DNA from: Planctomycetota bacterium
Lineage (GTDB): Bacteria; Planctomycetota; UBA8742; JACQVU01; JANLHZ01
Assembly: GCA_024653775.1 (NCBI GenBank)
Contig: JANLHZ010000108.1
Location: 1 to 37,238, forward strand
Direction of reading: 5' to 3'
DNA length: 37,238 nt
Shown here piece after piece: positions 21,584-30,395 of this stretch. The first letter of the stretch is position 1; the number at the start of each line of letters is the position of its first letter. Under the pieces are notes generated by a model. It was given only the letters and a program-made list of their open reading frames with translations, was not told the origin of the DNA and searched no databases. A program made the position numbers and the translations under genes.

Positions 21584-24427
21584 ATGTCCCGGGACAAACG
21601 CGATAAAAATCTGTTCATCGTCGATGGATACAGCTACGTGTTCCAGCAGTTCTATGGGATGCGAAACCTGACCACGCCTACAGGCGTTCCGTCGAACGCG
21701 GTCTTCGGCATGGCGCAGATGCTTCTGAAGGTTCTCGGCGAGGAGAAGCCGGACGCGATGGTCTGCGTCTTCGACACGAAGGAGCCGACGTTCCGGCACG
21801 AGATGTATCCCGAGTACAAGGCGAACCGTAGCGAGATGCCAGACGATCTCTCGGTGCAGCTTCCGTACCTGTGGCGACTGCTCGATGGTTTCCGCGTTTC
21901 GAAAGTGACGAAGCCCGGTTACGAGGCGGACGATCTCATCGCGACGTACGCAAAGATTGCCGTCAGCGAAGGCTGGCATGTGGACGTCATCACGCGGGAC
22001 AAGGACATCAAGCAGATCCTGAACGAGAATATTTCGTTCTACGATCCCGCGGACGGAAGACGCACCGGGATAAAGGAGTTCGAGGAGGAGTTCGGCTTCC
22101 CCCCGGCGAGGTTCGTCGACTTTCTCGCGCTCGCGGGAGATACCGCGGACAACATCCCCGGCGTTCCCGGCTGCGGCAAGAAGACCGCGCTCAAGTACAT
22201 TCAGGAGTATGGAAGCCTTGACGGACTACTCGACCACAAGGACGAGATCAAGGGAAAGGCTGGCGAGAAACTGCGCGACAACGTCGATAAGGCGCATCTC
22301 GCGTACAGGCTCGCGTCGCTCGATTATGACGTACCGCTCGACGTTCCGCTTAACGACCTCAAAGTCCGCGAGTGGAATCGTGACGCGCTGAAGGACCTTT
22401 TCGTCGAGATGAACTTCAACCGCTTCATTATGAAGCTTGGCCTGACGGGCGGCGCCGCGAGCGTCGAAGCCCCGGCGAAGGAGGAGCCGAAGCCCGCAGC
22501 GAAGGAAGCGAAGGCCAAGCAGAAGTCGCTTTTCCCGGATAGTGGCACGGGCATCCTGCCCGTGAATTCCACGGACGGGACGTCCGTGCCACGTGGCGAG
22601 GGTGGGACGCTCGAAACGTATCAGACCATCGGCTCGAAGTATCATCTCGTAACGGATGTAAGCGAACTCAAAAAGCTCGCCGCGAAGCTTTCGAAAGCGA
22701 AAGAGATTTCCATCGACACGGAAACCACGGGCGTCGATCCGATGGAAGCGGACCTCGTCGGGATTTCATTCGCGATCGAGCCGGGGGAGGGGTGGTACAT
22801 CGCGCACCGAGGTCCTGAGGGCGAAGTAATTCCGCTCGAAACGCTGCACGAGCATTTAAAGCCGATAATCGAGAACGAACAGATTCCGAAGATCGGGCAC
22901 AACATCAAGTACGACGCGCTGATTCTCATGCGTCACGGCTTCGAGTTCCGCGGCTATGGTTTCGATACGATGGTCGCGGCGTTCCTGATCGACAGCGAGC
23001 GAGGCGGCATCGGACTCGACGCGCAGGCGATACGCTGGCTGCGTCGGGAGAATATCCACATCGAAAGCCTTATCGGTTCGGGACGCAAGCAGACGACCAT
23101 CGACACCGCGCCGCTTGTGGACGTGGCGAATTACGCGGCGGAGGACACGGACGTCGCGTTGCAACTGAAGCTTGTGCTCGAGAAGGAGATCGAGCGCCTC
23201 GGGCATAACGATCTGTTCTTCAAATGCGAAATGCCGCTCGTGGAGGTGCTCGCGCATATCGAATACTTTGGGCTGAAGATAGACGAGAAGATGCTGAACA
23301 AACTGTCGGACGAACTGAATAAGCGCGCCGGGCAGCTAGAGAAGGAGATTTACATTCTCGCGGGCGAGGAGTTCACCATCGGCTCGCCGAAACAGCTCGG
23401 CGCGATCCTTTTCGAGAAGATGGGACTTCCGCCGACGAAGAAGACGAAGACGGGCTGGAGCACCGACGCGGAGACGCTCGAGACGCTAGCGCAGCATCAC
23501 GAACTCCCGGCGAAGATAATCGAATACAGGCAGGTCACGAAATTATCGAGCACGTACACCGAGGCGCTTCCCGCCGCGATAAACCGCAGGACGGGGATGG
23601 TCCACACGAGTCTCAATCAGACGGTCGCTGCGACGGGAAGGCTCAGTTCGAACCGTCCGAACCTTCAGAACATTCCGATAAGGAGCGAGATCGGGAGGAG
23701 CGTGCGCGAGGCATTCATTCCGTCTAGCGAGGACAAGCTGCTGCTCACCGCGGATTATTCGCAGGTGGAACTGCGAGTGCTCGCGCACTTCTGCAAGGAC
23801 AAGGCCCTCGTACAGGCCTTCCGCGACGGCGCCGACCTGCATGCGCGGGTCGCGTCCGAAATTTTCGGCGTCGCGGAAAAGGAAGTGACCATCTCTCAGC
23901 GCGCGGTCGCGAAGGCGATCAACTTCGGGCTGATCTACGGACAGGGACCGTTCGGGCTGTCGCGGGTCGCGAACATTTCCTTCAGCGACGCGAAGAATTT
24001 TATAGACCGTTATTTCGCACTGTTCAGCAGCGTGAAGTCGTACGTCGAGGAAGTCGCGGACCTCGCGAAGGAGCGCGGATACGTCGAAACCATCCTCGGC
24101 CGGCGCAGGTACTTGTCCGACATCAACTCCCCGATAAAACAGCGGGAGCTCGGAGCGCGGAGGGTCGCGGTGAACAGCGTGATCCAGGGCAGCGCCGCGG
24201 ACCTTATCAAAGTGGCGATGGTGAATCTGTTCAAAAGGATTCGCGACGAAAAGCTCGATCTGCGCATGCTTCTGCAAATCCACGACGAACTACTGTGCGA
24301 ACTCCCCATAGGCACCGAGGAAAAGTACAAAAGAATCGTGAAGGAAACGATGGAAGGCGCGATGACGCTCGACGTTCCGCTTGTTGCGAACGCCGACGTA
24401 GGCAAGTGCTGGAAGGAACTGAAGTAG
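21584..24427 (+). CDS. polA: DNA polymerase I (5' nuclease, 3'-5' exonuclease and polymerase domains)
   Basis: The 947-residue full-length Pol I fills gaps and removes RNA primers. The 5' nuclease domain (1-~290) shows VDGYSYVFQQFYG, YKANR, YEADDLIAT and GDTADNIPGVPGCGKKTA. The proofreading domain keeps its acids (DTE at 378-380, NIKYD, YAAEDTD), so it should be active. The polymerase domain has motif A DYSQVELR (Asp724), motif B RAVAKAINFGLIYGQG and motif C HDE (900-902). The linker between the 5' nuclease and exonuclease is expanded and includes an Ala/Glu/Lys-rich stretch followed by a 51-bp two-hairpin repeat (residues ~320-336, GTGILPVNSTDGTSVPR) inserted in frame. No ribosome site stands out before ATG 21584. 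Downstream are coaE and rho on the same strand. Confidence 0.97.
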   Translation: MSRDKRDKNLFIVDGYSYVFQQFYGMRNLTTPTGVPSNAVFGMAQMLLKVLGEEKPDAMVCVFDTKEPTFRHEMYPEYKANRSEMPDDLSVQLPYLWRLLDGFRVSKVTKPGYEADDLIATYAKIAVSEGWHVDVITRDKDIKQILNENISFYDPADGRRTGIKEFEEEFGFPPARFVDFLALAGDTADNIPGVPGCGKKTALKYIQEYGSLDGLLDHKDEIKGKAGEKLRDNVDKAHLAYRLASLDYDVPLDVPLNDLKVREWNRDALKDLFVEMNFNRFIMKLGLTGGAASVEAPAKEEPKPAAKEAKAKQKSLFPDSGTGILPVNSTDGTSVPRGEGGTLETYQTIGSKYHLVTDVSELKKLAAKLSKAKEISIDTETTGVDPMEADLVGISFAIEPGEGWYIAHRGPEGEVIPLETLHEHLKPIIENEQIPKIGHNIKYDALILMRHGFEFRGYGFDTMVAAFLIDSERGGIGLDAQAIRWLRRENIHIESLIGSGRKQTTIDTAPLVDVANYAAEDTDVALQLKLVLEKEIERLGHNDLFFKCEMPLVEVLAHIEYFGLKIDEKMLNKLSDELNKRAGQLEKEIYILAGEEFTIGSPKQLGAILFEKMGLPPTKKTKTGWSTDAETLETLAQHHELPAKIIEYRQVTKLSSTYTEALPAAINRRTGMVHTSLNQTVAATGRLSSNRPNLQNIPIRSEIGRSVREAFIPSSEDKLLLTADYSQVELRVLAHFCKDKALVQAFRDGADLHARVASEIFGVAEKEVTISQRAVAKAINFGLIYGQGPFGLSRVANISFSDAKNFIDRYFALFSSVKSYVEEVADLAKERGYVETILGRRRYLSDINSPIKQRELGARRVAVNSVIQGSAADLIKVAMVNLFKRIRDEKLDLRMLLQIHDELLCELPIGTEEKYKRIVKETMEGAMTLDVPLVANADVGKCWKELK
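22542..22592. repeat. 51-bp two-hairpin repeat inserted in frame within polA
   Basis: The ends GTGGCACGG and CCGTGCCAC are inverted repeats. Inside are two perfect 8-bp stems: CACGGGCA-TCC-TGCCCGTG and CACGGACG-GGA-CGTCCGTG, joined by AATTC. The length is exactly 17 codons, so the reading frame is kept. A related 51-bp copy is intergenic at 10937-10987. Translations of this repeat type (HGQDARAT in the opposite frame) are familiar from many uncultivated-bacterium proteins. Confidence 0.9.
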
Positions 24428-24431
24428 GTAT

Positions 24432-24543
24432 GAGTTAAGAGTTAAGAGGTAAGAGGTAAGAGGTAAGAGGTAAGAGTTGAAATTTAGCAACTATCGACTT
24501 TCTGACAACTGACTACCGAATACTGACTACTATTCAATTATTC
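24432..24543. repeat. Heptanucleotide arrays between polA and coaE
   Basis: Positions 24432-24480 are seven 7-bp units of GAGKTAA (GAGTTAA twice, GAGGTAA four times, GAGTTGA). Positions 24488-24543 continue in degenerate 7-bp units of the type CTGACTA (CTGACAA, CTGACTA, CCGAATA, CTGACTA, CTATTCA). The whole polA-coaE gap therefore follows a 7-bp period right up to the coaE start codon. Confidence 0.88.
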
Positions 24544-24544
24544 A

Positions 24545-25186
24545 ATGGATCGAAAATCGAAAATCATCATCGGTTTGATGGGCGGCGTCGGAAGCGGCAA
24601 GAGCACCGTCGCGCGCATCCTCGCGTCCCTTGGCGCGGAGGTGATCGACGCCGACGAGGTCGCGCTTTCCACCTACGGCTATGACGACGTTCGCGAGAAA
24701 GTCAAGGCGCGCTTCGGCGAAGGCGTGTTCCTGGGTGACGGTTCAATCGACCGTAAAACGCTCGGCGCGATCGTCTTCGCCGACAAGGCCGCGCTCTTCG
24801 ATCTGAACGCCATCGTTCATCCGAAGACGCTTGAGCTGATGGTCCAGCGCGTAGACGAATTCCGCGCCGGTGAAAATGACGTTCTCGTGCTCGACGTTAG
24901 TCTGCTCGCTGAGTCGGGAATGAAAGGCGTCTGCGACAGTGTTTGGTTTGTGAAGTCCCGTGCGGATAGTCGCCGGGAGCGCGTGAAGTCCCGCGGCTGG
25001 AGCGAAAGCGAAGTCGAGACTCGCGAGAACCTTCAGACGCCGCTAGCGGTAAAAGAGAGTATGGCGGACACGATTATCGATAATGACGGTTCCCGCGAGG
25101 AGCTTCAGCGCGCCGCCGCCGCAAACCTCGCGAGGCTTAAAGAACATCTTTTTCCCACCAGTCCCAGTTCGAGAGGACAGTTATGA
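24545..25186 (+). CDS. coaE: Dephospho-CoA kinase CoaE
   Basis: The 213-residue product catalyses the last step of coenzyme A synthesis, phosphorylating dephospho-CoA at the ribose 3'-hydroxyl with ATP. The P-loop [12 protein letters not shown] (residues 10-21) matches the family's GLTGGIGSGKS. Other marks are [34 protein letters not shown], and the lid/adenine region [20 protein letters not shown]. The start is ATG 24545; it directly follows the heptad array and has no recognisable Shine-Dalgarno sequence. A later start would destroy the P-loop, so the call stands. Its stop overlaps the rho start (ATGA), indicating translational coupling with rho. Confidence 0.95.
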   Translation: MDRKSKIIIGLMGGVGSGKSTVARILASLGAEVIDADEVALSTYGYDDVREKVKARFGEGVFLGDGSIDRKTLGAIVFADKAALFDLNAIVHPKTLELMVQRVDEFRAGENDVLVLDVSLLAESGMKGVCDSVWFVKSRADSRRERVKSRGWSESEVETRENLQTPLAVKESMADTIIDNDGSREELQRAAAANLARLKEHLFPTSPSSRGQL

Positions 25187-26577
25187 CTACACAAAACGGT
25201 AACGGCGATCAGAACAAGTCACGGGGTCCGCGGCGCAAGTCGCCGCCCAGGCAGGACGACGACAAGCAGCTACCTGAGGACGCCGAGATCGAAGTCGAAG
25301 GGGAGTACGAGGAGGATTCGGAGAATCAGATCCATCTGGGCGACCTTCAGAAGCTCAGCATCAACGAGCTGAACAACATCGCGCGCGCCGAAGGTATCAA
25401 CGAATTGAGCGGACTCAAGAAGCAGGAGCTGATCTTCAAGATTCTGAAGGTCAAGTGCGCCCAGCGCGGCCTTATGTTCGGCGAGGGCGTGCTCGAAGTT
25501 CTGAGCGAAGGTTTCGGATTCCTCCGCAGCCCGCAGTACAACTACCTCCAGTCACCCGACGATATTTACGTCAGCCCAAGCCAGATAAGAAGGTTCGGAA
25601 TGCGCCCGGGAGCGATCGTGACGGGGCAGATTCGTCCTCCAAAGGACAACGAGCGGTACTTCGCGCTGCTCCGTGTCGAGGCGATCAATTACGAAGCTCC
25701 CGAAAACGTCATCGAGAAGACGTATTTCGACGACCTGACGCCGCTGTATCCGCAGCGCAGGATTCACCTCGAAACCACGCATGAACGGATGGAGACGCGC
25801 ATCCTCGACCTCATCGCGCCGATAGGGTTCGGACAGCGCGCGCTTGTCGTCGCGCCGCCACGGACTGGAAAGACGATCATCCTCCAGCACATCGCGAACG
25901 CGGTTTCCACCAATCATCCGAAGGCGTATCTGATCGTGCTTCTGATCGACGAGCGGCCCGAGGAGGTGACGGATATGCAGCGCAGCGTCCGAGGCGAGGT
26001 CGTCAGCAGCACCTTCGACGAGCCGGCGTCGCGGCACATCCAGGTCGCGGAGATGGTCATCGAGAAGGCGAAGCGTATGGTCGAGTACGGGAAGGACGTC
26101 GTGATCCTGCTCGATTCCATAACGAGGCTCGGACGGGCGTACAACAACGAGGAGCCGCACTCAGGGAGAATCCTTTCGGGCGGCGTCGACGCGAACGCGC
26201 TCCACAAGCCGAAGCGCTTCTTCGGCGCGGCGCGCAACATCGAGGAAGGCGGCTCGCTCACGATCATTGCGACCGCGCTCGTCGACACCGGGTCGAGGAT
26301 GGACGAAGTCATCTTCGAGGAGTTCAAGGGCACGGGCAACATGGAAATCCATCTGACCCGCGTACTCAGCGATCGGAACATCTACCCTGCTTTCGACGTC
26401 ACCCGCTCGGGAACGCGCAAGGAAGAGCTTCTTTACGACGAGAAAACCCTCACGAAGATTCGAATGCTCCGCAGAATCCTGCAGGATATGCCGCCGAACG
26501 AGGCGATCAACCGTCTCAAGGAACGCCTCGGCGCGACCAAGTCGAACGAGGAATTCCTTTCGCTGACGTCGTATTAG
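25183..26577 (+). CDS. rho: Transcription termination factor Rho
   Basis: The 464-residue Rho is a hexameric RNA-dependent ATPase that ends transcription. A short charged N-terminal extension (1-50) is followed by the Rho N domain (about 52-95, [18 protein letters not shown]) and the cold-shock RNA-binding domain ([17 protein letters not shown], 100-170). Walker A is APPRTGKT (224-231), Walker [17 protein letters not shown], followed by the Q-loop/R-loop region [21 protein letters not shown] and the C-terminal [24 protein letters not shown]. All catalytic segments are present. The gene overlaps coaE by four bases. The scarcity of T-tract hairpins in this window agrees with Rho-dependent termination being used widely here. 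Confidence 0.98.
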   Translation: MTTQNGNGDQNKSRGPRRKSPPRQDDDKQLPEDAEIEVEGEYEEDSENQIHLGDLQKLSINELNNIARAEGINELSGLKKQELIFKILKVKCAQRGLMFGEGVLEVLSEGFGFLRSPQYNYLQSPDDIYVSPSQIRRFGMRPGAIVTGQIRPPKDNERYFALLRVEAINYEAPENVIEKTYFDDLTPLYPQRRIHLETTHERMETRILDLIAPIGFGQRALVVAPPRTGKTIILQHIANAVSTNHPKAYLIVLLIDERPEEVTDMQRSVRGEVVSSTFDEPASRHIQVAEMVIEKAKRMVEYGKDVVILLDSITRLGRAYNNEEPHSGRILSGGVDANALHKPKRFFGAARNIEEGGSLTIIATALVDTGSRMDEVIFEEFKGTGNMEIHLTRVLSDRNIYPAFDVTRSGTRKEELLYDEKTLTKIRMLRRILQDMPPNEAINRLKERLGATKSNEEFLSLTSY

Positions 26578-26687
26578 GAGTCGTGTCAAAACAAGTTTAC
26601 GAACCGAAGACGACTGAGCGCCCGAACTGTCGCGATCTAGAGGTATTTTCTGTCCGCAGCGGCTGGCGCGTGGCATAATGCCTTCTA

Positions 26688-26797
26688 AGAAACTATCTCA
26701 AGCGAGCGACATCGATAATTCGGAGCCGTAAAACGAGACGTTTGACGGCTTTTGCGGACATAGACGACCGCGGTCCCAGGTGCCTACGATAGTTTTT
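26688..26797. repeat. 110-bp composite repeat, copy 2 (inverted relative to 17753-17863)
   Basis: It starts AGAAACTATCTCAAGCGAGC and ends CTACGATAGTTTTT. Read on the minus strand it follows copy 1 closely (GGGACCGCGGTCGTCTATG, AAAA spacer, CGTTTTACGGC hairpin). It lies downstream of rho and about 30 bp upstream of the next gene's start. No clear target duplication is seen. Confidence 0.8.
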
Positions 26798-26829
26798 AAA
26801 TCCTTTTACCTTTCAGCAGGGAGATCACC

Positions 26830-27834
26830 ATGCGATCAGTTGCCTTAATCTTGTTTGCGCTCGTCTTCGGAATGGCGGGAGGAGTTCTCGGGTACGCAGG
26901 TTTCGAGTATTTCGGAATCGAGTTGTTTCCGGCGGAGAAGGACGACACCACGCAGAAAATCGCGCGTCTCGAGGAGCAGATATTTCTGCTCGAAGAAAAG
27001 CTCGCCGGAATGGACTCGCGAAATGAGATCGATGAAAGGATAGAGGACGTCGTCGCGGAAGTCGATCAGAAGATCGCCGGTAACGCCGCAAGCCTCAGGT
27101 CGTCGATCTCCGCGGAAATGAGCGAGCGCGCGGAACGGACGGAAGAACGCATCGCGGAGGTAGAATCGACGGTGCAGGAGTCGGCTTCGAACGCGGACGA
27201 CTCGTTCGGCCGGCTCGATAACGGCATGGAGCGCACGCGAATCATCGGCTCGATCCGCGACGGTCTGCTCCAGGACAACCAGTTCCGGGAAGGAGTGGCT
27301 AGTGTCGCCCGCCAGGCGGCGCAGGATCAGAAGGACAAGGAGAAGTGGGAGCCTACGATGGACGAGATGACGGAGACTCTGAATCTGTCGACGAACCAGC
27401 GCCAGCTAGTCGAGGAGACGATCCGCGGCGCACAGGCGGATATGGCGCATATTCTCGGAGTCCCGAACGAAAACGGCGTGCGGATCGTCGACAAGCTCGC
27501 GGAAGTGCTCGGCAAGGAGAACCCGCAGGAAAGGATGCTCGCGATGCAGGAACTGTTCCTCGGCCTTCAGCGCACCCCATATCCGGACAACCCCGAGATC
27601 ACTTACGGTCAGGAGTTGCAGGAGCTCGAGATGGCGACGCACAGCTCCATCCGCGGACATCTTACTCCCGAGCAATCGGAAATCTTCTCGCAGCGAAAGC
27701 TCGACATCGGAGGCGTGAAGATTCCCGGAAATCCGGTCGCGGAACTGATTACGAGCGCGCTGACTCCCGAGCAGCTCGCGCGGCTTTCCGGGCAGGATCA
27801 GCAGGGCGCAAACGGATCTCGTGGCGAAGAATAG
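26830..27834 (+). CDS. Membrane-anchored coiled-coil protein of unknown function
   Basis: I do not recognise a family. The 334-residue product has an N-terminal hydrophobic segment (residues ~4-26, VALILFALVFGMAGGVLGYAG) acting as an anchor or uncleaved signal. A long coiled coil follows from ~40 to 140 (KIARLEEQIFLLEEKLAG, MSERAERTEERIAEVESTVQ). A helical C-terminal half (about 180-325) contains LNLSTNQRQLVEETIRGAQADMAHIL and HLTPEQSEIFSQRKLDIGG; its TPEQ...F motifs recall the Spy/CpxP-like LTxxQ proteins of the envelope, which is only a suggestion. GGGAG precedes ATG 26830. The Rpn-type gene follows 7 bp after its stop, on the same strand. Confidence 0.7.
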   Translation: MRSVALILFALVFGMAGGVLGYAGFEYFGIELFPAEKDDTTQKIARLEEQIFLLEEKLAGMDSRNEIDERIEDVVAEVDQKIAGNAASLRSSISAEMSERAERTEERIAEVESTVQESASNADDSFGRLDNGMERTRIIGSIRDGLLQDNQFREGVASVARQAAQDQKDKEKWEPTMDEMTETLNLSTNQRQLVEETIRGAQADMAHILGVPNENGVRIVDKLAEVLGKENPQERMLAMQELFLGLQRTPYPDNPEITYGQELQELEMATHSSIRGHLTPEQSEIFSQRKLDIGGVKIPGNPVAELITSALTPEQLARLSGQDQQGANGSRGEE

Positions 27835-27841
27835 GAGCGCA

Positions 27842-28840
27842 ATGTCGAATCTACCCAATCCAAAGGACGCATATTTCAAGGGAATTTTATCCCGAGATGT
27901 AAACCAAAGAAGCTTTATCGAGAACTACCAGGACCCAGAAGTGGTTGCAGAACTGGACCTCAGCGATATTGTCGCGGTGGATTGCAGCTATGTGCCGGAT
28001 CATCTGAAACAATACTATGCAGACGTAATGCTCAGGTGCAAATCGAAGACCGGGTACAAGTACATTTACAACTTGTTCGAGCACAAGAGCTGCCCGGAGA
28101 GATTCGCCGTGTTACAGATATTTCTGTATATGGCGCTGCACTGGACGGAGCAATCTCAGTCGCAAAAGGACCTTGACCCGATCGTCCCGACACTTTTCTA
28201 TCAGGGCACACAGCCGTGGAAAATGCCCCTCAGACTTCGCGAACTCTTCCCGAACGTGTCTCCGGTATTTCTGAAGTACATCCCCGACGGGGACGTCAAT
28301 TTCATCGATCTATCGAATCTCTCGGAGGACGAAGTAAAAGGTGTCGCATCCGTCGCCGCGATGATTCTGATATTGATGCCTAGAGGTCCAGATGATATAA
28401 TCAGAGGGGTAGAACTGGCGATGAAAACCATCGGTCAGGATTTCAACCCGCACGATTATATGATGACAATTTCGTATGTGATGTACACTGCCGAGGTTGA
28501 CAAGGACGAGATGTTTGAAATCGTAAGCAGACACACACCTTTGGAAGGCAAGGAAATGGCAAAAACCGTATATGAGCAACTAATCGAAAAGGGTGTAAAC
28601 AAGGGAAAGATCGAAGGGAAGATCGAAGGGAAGATCGAAGGGAAGATCGAAGGGAAGATCGAAGGGGAACTCCAGACGATCGAAAACGTTTTGAAACTGA
28701 GGTTCGGGGAGGATGGCGCCCTGTTACTTGAAACCATACGAGATAACCTAAGCGACGACACGCTTCCGAAAATCATCGCCGCGATCATGGATTCGCGGGA
28801 CATCGAAGAGTTCAAGATTAACCTTACCGCAATCTTCTGA
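27842..28840 (+). CDS. Rpn family recombination-promoting nuclease / putative transposase
   Basis: The 332-residue product belongs to the Rpn (YhgA-like, PD-(D/E)xK) nuclease family. The N-terminal block NPKDAYFKGILSRD and the catalytic core YYADVMLRCKS...YIYNLFEHKS, with Asp and the ExK (EHK) motif, are intact; the core continues through LQIFLYMALHW and PIVPTLFYQG. E. coli Rpn proteins are magnesium-dependent DNases, and some carry an internally encoded small C-terminal protein. Here residues 255-274 are five GKIE repeats (DNA 28604-28663), matching the variable repeat region of that family. AGGAG upstream decides the start at ATG 27842 rather than an earlier GTG at 27821. Composition is lower in GC than neighbours, suggesting acquisition. 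Confidence 0.9.
   Translation: MSNLPNPKDAYFKGILSRDVNQRSFIENYQDPEVVAELDLSDIVAVDCSYVPDHLKQYYADVMLRCKSKTGYKYIYNLFEHKSCPERFAVLQIFLYMALHWTEQSQSQKDLDPIVPTLFYQGTQPWKMPLRLRELFPNVSPVFLKYIPDGDVNFIDLSNLSEDEVKGVASVAAMILILMPRGPDDIIRGVELAMKTIGQDFNPHDYMMTISYVMYTAEVDKDEMFEIVSRHTPLEGKEMAKTVYEQLIEKGVNKGKIEGKIEGKIEGKIEGKIEGELQTIENVLKLRFGEDGALLLETIRDNLSDDTLPKIIAAIMDSRDIEEFKINLTAIF
28604..28663 (+). repeat. 12-bp coding tandem repeat (5 x GKIE) in the Rpn-type gene
   Basis: Five 12-bp units GGRAAGATCGAA encode GKIE five times. Four units are identical and the first differs by one base, so copy number probably varies by slippage without changing frame. Confidence 0.95.
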
Positions 28841-28884
28841 TAAAATCCCGAACACCGCACATGTACTAACCCCGGAGATCGAAC

Positions 28885-29664
28885 ATGACTAAACCAGCTT
28901 CCCTGATACAGGTTGTGGTCCTCGCGCTTTGTTTTGCCGCGAACGTTTCCGCCGAAGAGCTGACGTCCACGGTTGTAAGTTTCGAGCTCGACACCACGTA
29001 CGACGGCGCGGACCGAAAGGCGAACGTGAAGGTTCTCGAGTTCGACGTCCCCGAAGGAACGAAGCTCCCGATGATGATCTCCCTACACGGCGCGTTCCTG
29101 AACGAACGAATCGAATTCGGCTACTTCGAGGAAGTTTGCAAAGCGAAAAACATTATCCTCTGCTGCCCGAAATCGCGTGCTATCGCCTGGACCCCCAAGG
29201 ATCACCAGATGCTCGACGACCTCTACGAATACATGGTCGCGAACTACCCCGTCGACACGGACCGCGTGTACCTCTCCGGGCTTTCGAGCGGCGGCAACTG
29301 CACCTTCGATTACGGCATTCAGCGCGCGGATCGATTCGCCGCGGCGATACCTTTCGCGGGATACCTGACTCCTTCGGTGGCGGAAGCGGAGTTCGCGCGG
29401 GAGGGGCATACAACGATCCCATTCTACATCGTCCACGGCGACGCGGATTTCATCGTGAACGTCCAGAGCGGCAGGGACGCGAACAGAATCCTCACCGACG
29501 CGGGTTACGAGGTCGTTTACGAGGAGATTCCGAATCTGAACCACGCGGTCCCGATCTACAGACTTCCAGATATCCTCGACTGGGCACTCGAACACTCCCT
29601 TAGTGGCAACGCCGACACCAATTCCGGCGGCGAAGCTGAAGAGTCGGACGAAGAAGATTTCTAA
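28885..29664 (+). CDS. Secreted alpha/beta-hydrolase (PHB depolymerase/esterase-like)
   Basis: The 259-residue product has a signal peptide (1-23, ending ANVSA). The hydrolase fold shows an oxyanion segment MMISLHGAF, nucleophile motif G132-L-S134-S-G136, an acid in HGDADFIV (Asp186 or Asp188) and catalytic His220 in NLNHAVP. This layout fits the poly(3-hydroxybutyrate) depolymerase/feruloyl esterase-like (esterase D/LpqC) families; the substrate cannot be assigned. The C-terminus is strongly acidic (EAEESDEEDF). A purine-rich site (CCGGAGATC) lies before ATG 28885. The stop codon TAA is the first part of a dispersed decamer repeat (TAACCACGGATG), so the 3' end coincides with repeat DNA. Confidence 0.85.
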   Translation: MTKPASLIQVVVLALCFAANVSAEELTSTVVSFELDTTYDGADRKANVKVLEFDVPEGTKLPMMISLHGAFLNERIEFGYFEEVCKAKNIILCCPKSRAIAWTPKDHQMLDDLYEYMVANYPVDTDRVYLSGLSSGGNCTFDYGIQRADRFAAAIPFAGYLTPSVAEAEFAREGHTTIPFYIVHGDADFIVNVQSGRDANRILTDAGYEVVYEEIPNLNHAVPIYRLPDILDWALEHSLSGNADTNSGGEAEESDEEDF

Positions 29665-29740
29665 CCACGGATGAACGCGGATTATGGGACCGCGGACGTC
29701 CCTCGTCCGCAAAAGCCTTCAGGAGTCTCGCCTGAAGGCT
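29662..29740. repeat. Decamer block plus GGGACCGCGG two-hairpin repeat
   Basis: 29662-29682 is, on the minus strand, two decamers of the type ATCCGYGKTT. It is followed at 29686 by GGGACC and hairpin GCGGAC-GTCCCTC-GTCCGC (29692-29710), an AAA spacer, and a perfect 10-bp stem AGCCTTCAGG/CCTGAAGGCT (29714-29740). There is no T tract, so it is not a standard terminator. Confidence 0.75.
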
Positions 29741-29862
29741 TAGCAGCATTTACGTGTTGCACTCCAAAGTCAATTAAACCGCCCGGCATTTGAAAGCCAT
29801 ATGTGGCCATGGCATCGAACCCGCACGTGATGCACGGAGTAAAAACGTCGGAGGTACACGCG

Positions 29863-30393
29863 ATGACGACAACTACCGTCGATCCGAATAATATGCAGCT
29901 TCTCGCGAGCGCGCGGATATCCGAGTTTCCGGGCATCGATTTCATGCGCGAGTATTTGCTCTCTCTGACTTACAGCGCAGATGTGATGCTCATCGAGGAA
30001 ACGAGAGAACGAAAGGTGTTTGAAATCGCGCCGACGCAAAGAAGGTTCGGATCGAGGCGGTATTACGCGATGATTTTCTGCGACCATCTCGCGCATTTTC
30101 GGTACAGGACCCGGATTTCGTTTCAAAGAACCAAGCGAGGATGGGTAGTGAGTGTTCTTGCGTACAAGAAGAATATAATGGCGCTTCAACTCTTGCATGT
30201 AGTCTCAGCGGTTCTGTTTTTTGCATTCGTTTCTTGCGTTATTTTCTCCACCGCTCACGGCTCGGGTTCGGCGTACTTCGTACCTGTGATTGCACTTCCA
30301 TTCCTCGCGCTCGTGACCCATAATGAGATCAGACGTTACATGTCGCAGTATGAAAAACTTGCACATTTCATCGAACAGATCGGCAATAAATAA
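29863..30393 (+). CDS. Small membrane protein of unknown function
   Basis: The 176-residue product has no recognised family. The N-terminal ~110 residues are soluble and charged (RISEFPGIDFMREYLLS, VFEIAPTQRRFGSRRYYAMIFCDHLAHFRY). Two hydrophobic helices follow at about 116-140 (ALQLLHVVSAVLFFAFVSCVIFS) and 146-165 (YFVPVIALPFLALV), ending in a charged amphipathic tail. I start at ATG 29863 because GGAGG sits at 29850-29854; the frame is open further upstream without a ribosome site. The next gene begins 2 bp after the stop, so the two are likely cotranscribed and may act together. Confidence 0.6.
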   Translation: MTTTTVDPNNMQLLASARISEFPGIDFMREYLLSLTYSADVMLIEETRERKVFEIAPTQRRFGSRRYYAMIFCDHLAHFRYRTRISFQRTKRGWVVSVLAYKKNIMALQLLHVVSAVLFFAFVSCVIFSTAHGSGSAYFVPVIALPFLALVTHNEIRRYMSQYEKLAHFIEQIGNK

Positions 30394-30395
30394 AA

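Noticed and set aside
29714-29740. Rho-independent terminator after the esterase gene
   Set aside because: The stem is perfect, but no T tract follows and it is the second hairpin of a dispersed repeat.
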